This document shows, in pieces, positions 1 through 5,009 of a DNA stretch of 18,399 nt (position 1 is the stretch's first letter; each line of letters begins with the position of its first letter). The position numbers and the translations under genes were made by a program. The DNA is from an uncultured Oscillospiraceae bacterium (lineage in GTDB: Bacteria; Bacillota; Clostridia; Oscillospirales; Oscillospiraceae): the NCBI GenBank assembly GCA_900751035.1, contig CAADSF010000245.1, positions 1-18,399 of the forward strand. Direction: 5' to 3'. Below the pieces are notes generated by a model. That model searched no databases. It worked only from the letters and a program-made list of their open reading frames with translations, and was not told the origin of the DNA.

Positions 1-1
1 A

Positions 2-355
2 AGCTTTCGGAAGGAGCTTTCCGACGTGGAGACGCTCTTTGAACAGACAACGGGCGAGGTCATGCAAAAATACTACCGCCCGCCGCAGGGTATTTACAGC
101 GAAAAAAATCTTGAAATGGCGCAGAAGCTCGGCTACCGGACGGTATTCTGGTCGCTGGCCTACGTCGACTGGTACCAGGATAACCAGCCGACCGACGAGC
201 AGGCGTTTTCCAAGCTCCTGCCGCGCATCCATCCCGGCGCGGTCGTGCTGCTGCACTCCACGTCGCAGACGAACGCGCGGATTCTGGATACGCTGCTGAC
301 AAAGTGGGAGGAGATGGGCTATTCCTTCGGAACGCTCGACGAGCTGTTTGCGTAG
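2..355 (+). CDS. pdaA: Delta-lactam-biosynthetic polysaccharide deacetylase PdaA (3' part)
   Basis: Only the C-terminal 117 residues are present; the frame is open from base 2 and the true start lies upstream. The visible part is the second half of a NodB-type (carbohydrate esterase 4) fold: the RPPQG motif that shapes the active site, then GYRTVFWSLAYVDW, then the HPGAVVLLHSTS segment with the late catalytic His motif. The order and wording match the PdaA branch, which N-deacetylates muramic acid so that muramic delta-lactam forms in spore cortex peptidoglycan, outside the membrane. A spore-cortex role fits spo0A 2.5 kb downstream. The protein ends a few residues after the GTLDELF strand, the usual end of the domain. 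Other family 4 deacetylases are possible, but VFWSLAYVDW favours PdaA. Confidence 0.85.
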   Translation, partial: SFRKELSDVETLFEQTTGEVMQKYYRPPQGIYSEKNLEMAQKLGYRTVFWSLAYVDWYQDNQPTDEQAFSKLLPRIHPGAVVLLHSTSQTNARILDTLLTKWEEMGYSFGTLDELFA

Positions 356-360
356 CCGTC

Positions 361-387
361 ACCATTTTCGGGCCTCTGCATAACATG
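361..387 (+). promoter_or_regulatory. Possible mother-cell sigma (SigK/SigE-like) promoter
   Basis: AC at 361-362 is followed after 16 bases by CATAACATG at 379-387. This resembles the SigK pattern (AC, 16-17 bases, CATANNNTA), with one mismatch in the last TA. It lies about 50 bases upstream of the small Cys-rich gene and just after pdaA. No good sigma-A pair is visible in the same spacer. The motif is short, so chance occurrence is quite possible. Confidence 0.3.
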
Positions 388-435
388 GAATGAGCGAGCG
401 ATCAAACGCTACGTTATCTTTCAGGAGGTCTTGTT

Positions 436-564
436 ATGTCTTGTAATCAGTCCGGATTCTGCGCCTTCGGCAACAGCTGGTGGTGGATCATCATCCTTCT
501 GCTGATCCTCGGCACCGGCAATAACGGCTGCGGCAATTCCTGCGACACCGGCTGCGGCTGCTGA
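436..564 (+). CDS. Small Cys-rich, Trp/Ile-rich membrane peptide (42 aa)
   Basis: An ATG at 436 sits 7 bases after AGGAGG (424-429) and opens a 42-codon frame ending TGA at 562-564. The product has a short polar head with C3 and C9, one hydrophobic stretch (WWWIIILLLILG, about residues 15-26) long enough for a short membrane anchor, and a Gly/Cys tail with C32, C36, C40 and C42. This layout recalls small Gly/Cys-rich peptides of clostridia, some seen with sporulation genes, and YjcZ-like spore peptides of Bacillus. That comparison is by style only, and the function is unknown. Its own strong ribosome site, possible sporulation promoter and following terminator suggest a real, abundantly translated monocistron. 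The six cysteines could support metal binding or disulfide cross-linking. Confidence 0.7.
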   Translation: MSCNQSGFCAFGNSWWWIIILLLILGTGNNGCGNSCDTGCGC

Positions 565-580
565 CAGCGCTACATGACGC

Positions 581-610
581 AAAAGGGGAGCGGCGCGAGC
601 CGCTCCCCTT
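581..610. terminator. Bidirectional terminator between the small peptide gene and the Crp/Fnr gene
   Basis: A perfect 12-bp stem, 583-594 with 599-610 (AAGGGGAGCGGC and its complement), encloses the loop GCGA. Read on the minus strand it runs into TTTT (584-581), so it can end the convergent regulator transcript; on the plus strand the T-run is weak. Confidence 0.8.
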
Positions 611-639
611 GCGTGCGTGCCAGGGGGCAACTGACCGTC

Positions 640-1302
640 TTATTCCGGCTGGCAGAGGGTGAAGCAGCTGCGCTCGGTGCGGAGCAGGCCGTCGCGCTGC
701 ATATTTGAAAGCTCGGCGGACATGGCGCTGCGGTTGACGGACAGGTAATCTGCCAGCTGCTGCCGGTCGAAGGGAATGCGGAAGCTGGCGCTGCCGGCCC
801 GGCGGGCCTGCGCGGACAGATAGGCCAGCAGCTTTTCGCGCGTCGTGCGCTGAGAGAGGAAGCCTGCCTTTTCGTTCAGCTGCATATTTTTCTCTGCCAG
901 CACCCGGATGAGGTTCTGCGAAAGCGTTCTGTGCTGCGCACAGGCCTTTTCGCAGGGGGAGAAGACGGCGCGCACGTTCAGATACAGGACGCTTCCGTCC
1001 GTTATACACTGCACGCTCACCGGAGAAACGGCGTGTGCGCAGGCGAACGCCTCGGCAAACAGCTCGCCCGGCCCGACGGCGGCGAGCAGATTGCGGTTGC
1101 CCCAGAAGTCCTCCTGCAGAACCTCGGCCTCGCCGGTCAGGATGATTCCGGCGGACGAGGCTCTGTCTCCCGCACGCAGCAGGAACTGTCCGCGCCGGAA
1201 CCGTGCCTGCCGCGCAGACAGACACGGCAGCAGCTCCCGGATCTGCGCCTTACGCAGACCCCGGAACAGCGCACATTCGGTCAAAATTTTCAGTTCGTTC
1301 AT
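640..1302 (-). CDS. Crp/Fnr-family transcriptional regulator
   Basis: The 220-residue protein has an N-terminal cyclic-nucleotide-like beta-barrel (about residues 10-115, including LFRGL, FLLRAGD and GELFAEAFAC), a dimerisation helix (about 120-150) and a C-terminal winged helix (about 150-215, with TTREKLLAYLS then the recognition region DRQQLADYLSVNRSAMSAEL at 179-198). The start at 1302 was chosen because AAGGAG lies 9 bases upstream; an in-frame ATG at 1338 has no ribosome site. It lacks the N-terminal Cys cluster of classical FNR, but C88, C99, C117 and C121 in the sensor half could bind metal or haem. It is divergent from the zinc-ribbon/Fe-S operon and probably controls it. The type resembles clostridial regulators found beside hybrid-cluster protein genes, but hcp is absent here and the effector is unknown. 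Confidence 0.9.
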   Translation of the reverse strand: MNELKILTECALFRGLRKAQIRELLPCLSARQARFRRGQFLLRAGDRASSAGIILTGEAEVLQEDFWGNRNLLAAVGPGELFAEAFACAHAVSPVSVQCITDGSVLYLNVRAVFSPCEKACAQHRTLSQNLIRVLAEKNMQLNEKAGFLSQRTTREKLLAYLSAQARRAGSASFRIPFDRQQLADYLSVNRSAMSAELSNMQRDGLLRTERSCFTLCQPE

Positions 1303-1316
1303 AATTTGAATCTCCT

Positions 1317-1331
1317 TTGTTTGAAAAACAA
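1317..1331. promoter_or_regulatory. Palindrome next to the Crp/Fnr ribosome site, candidate operator
   Basis: TTGTTTGAAAAACAA has perfect 6-bp arms around GAA. It abuts the ribosome site of the regulator gene, where a bound protein could block its own transcription or translation. Confidence 0.35.
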
Positions 1332-1347
1332 CATACATTTTTTATTC

Positions 1348-1376
1348 AGTATCCTATACTATGCGCAGAAAGTCAA
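1348..1376 (-). promoter_or_regulatory. Promoter for the Crp/Fnr gene with overlapping palindrome
   Basis: On the minus strand TTGACT (1376-1371) and GATACT (1353-1348) are separated by 17 bases, a good -35 and a fair -10, placing the transcription start about 40 bases before the start codon. The -10 overlaps AGTATCCTATACT (1348-1360), a palindrome with 5-bp arms, which is a plausible operator. Confidence 0.5.
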
Positions 1377-1408
1377 GTAACCGCAGACGATTGGATCAGC
1401 GGTTACTT
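1375..1408 (+). promoter_or_regulatory. Hairpin directly before the zinc-ribbon gene ribosome site
   Basis: AAGTAACCGC (1375-1384) and GCGGTTACTT (1399-1408) are perfect 10-bp inverted arms around a 14-base loop, ending three bases before AAAGGAGG (1411-1418). As RNA it could gate ribosome access; as DNA it could be an operator. There is no T-run, so it is not a terminator. Confidence 0.5.
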
Positions 1409-1426
1409 AAAAAGGAGGCGATGAGC

Positions 1427-1729
1427 ATGATCATGGACGGCTGTCAGGGCAAGCCGAGAACGCCGACCATCGAGGACCGGATCTGCCCGAACTGCGGCAA
1501 TCCGATTGAGATTTTTTCCACGGACACGGAGGTCGCCTGCGACAGGTGCGGCTTTGTCGTGTACAACGACAAGCTCAGCTGCGTGCAGTGGTGCAAATAC
1601 GCGAAGCAGTGCGTGGGCGAGGAGACGTATGAAAAGCTGATGATCATCGCGCGGCGCAATCAGGAAAAGGCCGACGCTGAGCGGCGCGCAAGACTGGAGG
1701 CCAAAAAGCGGCAGGAGGGACAAGCATGA
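1427..1729 (+). CDS. Small zinc-ribbon protein
   Basis: A 100-residue protein. Two knuckles, CPNCG (about residues 18-22) and CDRCG (37-41), form a zinc ribbon, followed by a second Cys group CVQWCKYAKQC (about 51-61). The C-terminal 30 residues (RRNQEKADAERRARLEAKKRQ) are a highly charged helix. ATG 1427 is preferred because it lies 8 bases after AAGGAGG; ATG 1421 is too close to it and 1433 is also possible. The stop overlaps the next start (ATGA), so the two genes are translationally coupled. Similar small proteins in clostridia are sometimes labelled phosphohydrolase, but no HD motif is present, so I do not use that name. A metal-binding partner or regulator of the downstream Fe-S protein is the likely role, by context only. 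Confidence 0.75.
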   Translation: MIMDGCQGKPRTPTIEDRICPNCGNPIEIFSTDTEVACDRCGFVVYNDKLSCVQWCKYAKQCVGEETYEKLMIIARRNQEKADAERRARLEAKKRQEGQA

Positions 1730-2481
1730 AACGGACGATCATTGAAATTGACGAGGCGGCCTGCACGGGCTGCGGCCTGTGTGCGCAGGCGTGTCACGAG
1801 GGGGCAATCGCCATCGTAGACGGCAAGGCAAAGCTGATCCGGGACGATTACTGCGACGGGCTTGGCAACTGTCTGCCGGTCTGTCCGGTGGACGCCATCC
1901 GCTTTATCGAGCGCGAAGCGGCGGCATATGACGAGGAGGCTGTCAAGCGGGCAAAGCTTGAACGGCTGACGGAGGAAGCGGTCAGGGGCGTGCAGGCGGC
2001 GAAAAAGCCGGGCGCAAAAGCGCCGGACAGGCTGGCCTGCGGCTGTGCCGGGACGCAGGTGCGGACGCTTGCGCAGGAGGCGGCCGGTCAGGACGCGCCC
2101 GCGCAGCCGGGACGGCTGCAAAACTGGCCGGTGCAATTACAGCTCGTGCCGGTGAGAGCGCCGTATTTTGACGACTGCGACCTGCTGGTCGCCGCCGACT
2201 GCACGGCGTATGCCTGCGGCAGCTTCCATGCGGACTTTATCCGCGGCCGCGTCACGCTCATCGGCTGTCCGAAGCTCGACCGCGCGGATTATGCGGAAAA
2301 GCTGACGGCAATCCTGACGGAGAACGACGTGCGCAGCGTGACGCTCACGCGCATGGAGGTACCGTGCTGCGGCGGGCTGGAATACGCCGCGCGGCAGGCT
2401 GTCGAGGCGAGCGGGAAGCACATTCCCATGCGCGTCGTGACATTCTCGGCGGAGGGCAGAATTCTGCCGCAGGAGGACTGA
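1726..2481 (+). CDS. Ferredoxin-domain Fe-S protein with C-terminal Cys domain
   Basis: This 251-residue protein starts with a two-cluster ferredoxin domain: C13, C16, C19 and C23 form a full CxxCxxCxxxC motif, while the second motif has C43, C49 and C53-P, with Leu at 46 where a Cys is usual. A linker rich in Ala/Lys follows (about 65-100). The C-terminal domain carries CGC (about 104-106), NWPVQLQLVPVRAPYF, ADCTAYACGSFH, GCPKLD and MEVPCCGGLE, a set typical of the clostridial ferredoxin-like proteins found near hybrid-cluster genes. The likely role is cytoplasmic electron transfer or redox sensing in nitrosative or oxidative stress, inferred from that association. It overlaps the zinc-ribbon gene by four bases and is probably under the divergent Crp/Fnr regulator. 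Confidence 0.85.
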   Translation: MKRTIIEIDEAACTGCGLCAQACHEGAIAIVDGKAKLIRDDYCDGLGNCLPVCPVDAIRFIEREAAAYDEEAVKRAKLERLTEEAVRGVQAAKKPGAKAPDRLACGCAGTQVRTLAQEAAGQDAPAQPGRLQNWPVQLQLVPVRAPYFDDCDLLVAADCTAYACGSFHADFIRGRVTLIGCPKLDRADYAEKLTAILTENDVRSVTLTRMEVPCCGGLEYAARQAVEASGKHIPMRVVTFSAEGRILPQED

Positions 2482-2496
2482 GCCGGAAATAACGAG

Positions 2497-2536
2497 AAAA
2501 AATCCAGGTCCCGCAGCTGTGCGGGATCTGATTTTT
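2497..2536. terminator. Bidirectional rho-independent terminator after the Fe-S gene
   Basis: TCCCGCA (2510-2516 region) pairs with TGCGGGA, and the stem extends outward through A-rich and T-rich flanks (AAAAATC before, GATTTTT after). It separates the Fe-S operon from the spo0A promoter region. Confidence 0.8.
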
Positions 2537-2598
2537 GTGCAGAACAACCAAAATAATTCTGGAGATTTTGCAAAAATGTAGAAAAAACGTGGATACAC

Positions 2599-2627
2599 TT
2601 GACGAGGCGAGCAAGCGGGCATATAAT
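2599..2627 (+). promoter_or_regulatory. Distal sigma-A promoter (P1) upstream of spo0A
   Basis: TTGACG (2599-2604), 17 bases, TATAAT (2622-2627): near consensus. It would give a leader of about 230 bases before spo0A or a separate small RNA. The first ATG downstream (2632) opens only an 8-codon frame ending TAG, possibly a leader peptide but without a clear ribosome site. Confidence 0.65.
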
Positions 2628-2724
2628 CGCGATGGAAGCAAAGCCCAGAAAAAGATAGTGAAATTTATTCTTATTTTGCCGACTTTATGAAGTTTTTAAC
2701 GATATCTTTACTATTAAAATTTTG

Positions 2725-2731
2725 TGTCGAA
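2725..2731 (+). promoter_or_regulatory. Spo0A-binding 0A box
   Basis: TGTCGAA is an exact match to the 0A box core and lies between the two promoters, about 40 bases before the proximal -35. This suggests autoregulation of spo0A, as known in Bacillus and Clostridium. Confidence 0.6.
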
Positions 2732-2771
2732 GGCTATCGAGAAGTTCCTGATACAAATTTCGGAAAATAAA

Positions 2772-2800
2772 TTGAAATATTTTCCATATTGTGCTATATT
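2772..2800 (+). promoter_or_regulatory. Proximal sigma-A promoter (P2) of spo0A, extended -10
   Basis: TTGAAA (2772-2777), 17 bases, TATATT (2795-2800) with TGC directly before the -10. The start site would be near 2807, giving a leader of about 60 bases that holds the small palindrome GTGTCTGACAC (2828-2838). Confidence 0.75.
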
Positions 2801-2865
2801 CATGATGTCGCAGCGATAAAAAAGTCAGTGTCTGACACAAACCATATTATGAGGAGAGGTCAAAA

Positions 2866-3639
2866 ATGGAAAACCGTGTCAAAATTCTGATCGCAGACGG
2901 AAATGAGGAGTTTTGCGATCACGTCAAACGCCGTCTGGAACAGGTTCCCGGCTATGAGATCGTCGGTACGGCAGCCGACGGGCAGCGTGCAGCAGAGCTG
3001 ATGCGCGTGACAAAGCCGGATATTCTGGTGTTGGATCTGATGCTGTCGAAGCTGGACGGCATCGCGGTCCTGAAGCGGGCGCGTGAGATGGACAAGCCGC
3101 CGGCGGCGCTGGTGCTGACGGGCTTTATGACGGAATACGTCGCCAACATGGCGGCAAGCCTCGGCGTGCAGTATTTCATGACGAAGCCGTGCGAGCTCGA
3201 CGCCGTGGCCGAGCGCATCCACGAGATGACTGCAATCGACGGTCAGCTCCGCCAGAGCGCCCAGCGGCGGCAGGAGGTCAACATCGAGGCGATGGTCACC
3301 TCCATCATCCACGAGATCGGCGTTCCGGCGCACATCAAGGGCTATCAGTATCTGCGCGAGGCGATTATGATCGCTGTGCAGGACATGGACGTCATCAACG
3401 CCATCACGAAGGTCCTGTACCCGCAGGTCGCCAAGACGTTCGCGACCACGCCGTCGCGCGTCGAGCGGGCCATCCGCCACGCCATCGAGGTCGCATGGGA
3501 CAGAGGCGATCTCGAAACGCTCCAGCGCTTTTTCGGCTACACCGTCTCAAACACAAAGGGCAAGCCGACAAATTCCGAGTTCATCGCGCTCATCGCTGAC
3601 AAGCTCCAATTACAGCTGAAAAACGGACAGGTGATTTGA
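2866..3639 (+). CDS. spo0A: Stage 0 sporulation response regulator Spo0A
   Basis: This 257-residue protein is the master regulator of entry into sporulation. Residues 1-125 form a receiver domain: the phosphoacceptor is D57 (ILVLDLML), with T85 (VLTG) and K107 (MTKP) at the conserved switch positions. Residues 140-257 are the Spo0A-specific DNA-binding domain, with the hallmark stretches SIIHEIGVPAHIKGYQYLREAI and SRVERAIRHAIEVAWDRG. The length is typical. The acidic pocket reads ADGN (D11-G12), where Bacillus Spo0A has two aspartates. ATG 2866 follows GAGGAGAGG at a good distance. It is monocistronic, with two promoters and an 0A box upstream and a terminator at 3920. No kinase or phosphorelay gene lies nearby. 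Confidence 0.98.
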   Translation: MENRVKILIADGNEEFCDHVKRRLEQVPGYEIVGTAADGQRAAELMRVTKPDILVLDLMLSKLDGIAVLKRAREMDKPPAALVLTGFMTEYVANMAASLGVQYFMTKPCELDAVAERIHEMTAIDGQLRQSAQRRQEVNIEAMVTSIIHEIGVPAHIKGYQYLREAIMIAVQDMDVINAITKVLYPQVAKTFATTPSRVERAIRHAIEVAWDRGDLETLQRFFGYTVSNTKGKPTNSEFIALIADKLQLQLKNGQVI

Positions 3640-3695
3640 GAGAAATGCCGCGTTCGTCCTATGCAGAGAGCGACGAAAAGCGGATGCGGTTGGTC

Positions 3696-3909
3696 GGGGC
3701 GGGGCTCTGCTCCGCCCGATGGGAAGATGCAAATCTGCGCAGCACTCTGTAGGGGCCGACGGCTCTGTCGGCCCAGGAAATGTTGCGAATTTGCTGTGGA
3801 TTTCCGAAAAATCGCTGCATTTTACGGGCGGACAGAGTCGTCCGCCCCTACACCGAAAAAGGCAAGTGCCTGCGGATTCACTGTGAATTTCAAAAAATCA
3901 CCGCTTTCC
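3696..3909. repeat. Palindromic intergenic repeat cluster A (downstream of spo0A)
   Basis: Two 27-base units lie in opposite orientation, 3748-3774 (plus) and 3826-3852 (minus). Each begins TGTAGGGGCSGAC on its own strand and contains an internal hairpin (GGGCCGAC/GTCGGCCC or GGGCGGAC/GTCCGCCC). Each is followed on the plus strand by a diverged 40-base module, 3784-3825 and 3871-3909 (TGCGRATT..CTGTGRATTTC..AAAAATC). A degenerate unit lies at 3696-3718. The same parts recur at 6471-6643. The 115-codon open frame across the cluster is low-complexity and not a credible gene. Confidence 0.8.
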
Positions 3910-3919
3910 GTCAGTCCAC

Positions 3920-3957
3920 GCCCGGAAGTGCCGACGCGCTTCCGGGCAGATTTTTTC
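3920..3957 (+). terminator. Rho-independent terminator of the spo0A region
   Basis: GCCCGGAAG (3920-3928) and CTTCCGGGC (3939-3947) form a 9-bp perfect stem with a 10-base loop, followed by TTTTTTC from 3951. It insulates the spo0A region from the promoter that starts 20 bases later. Confidence 0.9.
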
Positions 3958-3977
3958 TTTTTTCGCGTAAATTTTTC

Positions 3978-4006
3978 TTGCGTATCGGGGAAAAGTATGC
4001 TATGAT
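3978..4006 (+). promoter_or_regulatory. Promoter of the DUF2325-DUF3793-flavodoxin operon
   Basis: TTGCGT (3978-3983), 17 bases, TATGAT (4001-4006), with TGC before the -10. The start would be near 4013, giving a leader of about 130 bases. Confidence 0.75.
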
Positions 4007-4017
4007 CTGTGCAAGCA

Positions 4018-4033
4018 GTTAAGGCTCTCTAAC
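4018..4033. promoter_or_regulatory. Candidate operator 1
   Basis: GTTAAGGCTCTCTAAC begins about five bases after the predicted start site. Its GTTA/TAAC ends have the same spacing as those of the perfect palindrome at 4103-4118, 85 bases away. A protein bound here would block initiation. Confidence 0.4.
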
Positions 4034-4102
4034 CGATGCAGATGGCCGCATTCTTTCCGATGCAGCCCGCAGGACGGATACATGGGCGTACCATATCCTG
4101 AG

Positions 4103-4118
4103 GTTAGATATATCTAAC
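4103..4118. promoter_or_regulatory. Candidate operator 2: perfect 16-bp palindrome
   Basis: GTTAGATATATCTAAC is fully self-complementary and lies 27 bases before the DUF2325 start. Its half site (GAGGTTAG) resembles half of a DtxR/IdeR iron box, but the two halves are five bases further apart than in that box. An iron-responsive regulator is therefore only a guess. Confidence 0.5.
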
Positions 4119-4144
4119 TAATTTCAAACCGAAAGGACGAGCCT

Positions 4145-4438
4145 ATGAGCGTTGTAATTCTGGGCGGCAACGAATGTATGGAGCGCCGCTACCGGGAGCT
4201 TTGCGAAAGCTACCAATGTCAGTCGAAGATCTTCACCAAGCCCGCCGGCGGCCTGCGGAACAAGCTGGGCAGCCCGGATCTGACGATTTTTTTCACCAAT
4301 ACCATGTCCCATAAGATGGTGCAGGGCGCACTGAGCGAGCTCAAGGGCCGCGGGACGATTATCGAGCGCTGCCACACCAGCTCTCTGTCCGCGCTGCGCG
4401 GCATTCTGGACAAATACGCGGCGCAGGGGGCCTGCTGA
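4145..4438 (+). CDS. DUF2325 family protein
   Basis: A 97-residue cytoplasmic protein that is almost entirely one DUF2325 domain: an N-terminal strand MSVVILGGNECM, a central SPDLTIFFTNTMSHKMVQGAL, then RGTIIERCHTSSLSALRGIL. The fold is expected to be Rossmann-like and the biochemical role is unknown. C11, C20, C26 and C75 (in CHTSS) are candidate metal or redox residues. AAAGGA lies 8 bases before the ATG. The stop shares its A with the start of the next gene (TGATG), so it is coupled to DUF3793. In many anaerobes these families lie beside ferrous iron transport genes and flavodoxin, which points to iron limitation, though no feo gene is inside the window. Confidence 0.9.
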   Translation: MSVVILGGNECMERRYRELCESYQCQSKIFTKPAGGLRNKLGSPDLTIFFTNTMSHKMVQGALSELKGRGTIIERCHTSSLSALRGILDKYAAQGAC

Positions 4439-5007
4439 TGTCGGAGGAGTTGGTCGTGCGGCAGGCCGCGCCGACGCTGGCCGGGATCAAGACCGGGAGC
4501 CTGTTCCCGTGTCCGTGTACGGAAAAGGACACGCTGCTGCGCGAAATCCGCGCATTCAACCGGCGCTATCTTTCCCGCGGGCTGTGTCTGCTGCCGCTGC
4601 GGTTCACCGAGGGAAAGGCGCTTTTGTATCTCTACCGCCCGGCGGCGCTGCGCCGCGATCTGCGCGGGCAGACGGCGGCGGCGCTGCTGGCGGACGCGGG
4701 CTATCCCTGCGGAAGCTGCGGCGGGTGCGTTGCGCGGCTGGTGCAGCGTATGCGCGAGAGCGCGGAATTCCCGCACGAGGTCGGTCTGTTTCTCAGCTAT
4801 CCGCCGGACGACGTGAAGGGATTCATTGAAAACCACGCGGCCAACGCCAAATGCACGGGCGTGTGGAAGGTCTACAGCGACGAACGGCAGGCGCGGCAGA
4901 CCTTTGCCCGCTATAAAAAATGTACGCAAACCTACTGCGAGCGCTGGCGCTCCGGCGTGGAGCTGGACCGGCTGGCGGTTGCAGACAGAATAGAAAGGAA
5001 GTCCTGA
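4438..5007 (+). CDS. DUF3793 family protein with extra Cys motif
   Basis: A 189-residue protein of unknown function. The family signature is the C-terminal half: FPHEVGLFLSYPPDDVKGFIEN (about residues 111-132), CTGVWKVYSDE (139-149) and FARYKKCTQTYCERW (156-170). An N-terminal CPC (25-27) precedes RYLSRGLCLLPLRF. An unusual CGSCGGC (91-97) sits between the GYP turn and the FPHEVG core. As I recall the family, this position normally has no Cys cluster, so it may bind a metal or Fe-S cluster. Translation is coupled to DUF2325 by the TGATG overlap, and the flavodoxin start follows two bases after its stop. Confidence 0.88.
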   Translation: MSEELVVRQAAPTLAGIKTGSLFPCPCTEKDTLLREIRAFNRRYLSRGLCLLPLRFTEGKALLYLYRPAALRRDLRGQTAAALLADAGYPCGSCGGCVARLVQRMRESAEFPHEVGLFLSYPPDDVKGFIENHAANAKCTGVWKVYSDERQARQTFARYKKCTQTYCERWRSGVELDRLAVADRIERKS

Positions 5008-5009
5008 TT

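Larger units (their letters stand above)
4013..4144 (+). promoter_or_regulatory. Structured 5' leader, possible RNA switch
   Basis: The leader is too long for a plain ribosome site. TCTAACC (4028-4034) can pair with GGTTAGA (4102-4108), while the latter also belongs to the local hairpin 4103-4118, so the two pairings exclude each other. Between them lie CAGGA/TCCTG (about 4070-4074 and 4096-4100) and the direct repeat CCGATGCAG (4033-4041, 4057-4065). I do not recognise a known riboswitch class. DNA operators at the same sites would explain part of the pattern equally well. Confidence 0.35.

Noticed and set aside
1303..1420. Classical FNR box upstream of the Fe-S operon
   Set aside because: No TTGAT-N4-ATCAA or TGTGA-N6-TCACA pattern is found; the palindromes present have other shapes.
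3748..3909. CRISPR array
   Set aside because: Units are palindromic, alternate in orientation, are few and irregularly spaced, and no cas gene is present.
3661..4005. 115-codon plus-strand frame after spo0A
   Set aside because: It runs through palindromic repeats, a terminator and into a promoter, and has no ribosome site.
4060..4100. FMN riboswitch, because CATATCC resembles the complement of the conserved AGGATATG
   Set aside because: It is on the wrong strand for the operon, and the other conserved RFN blocks are absent.
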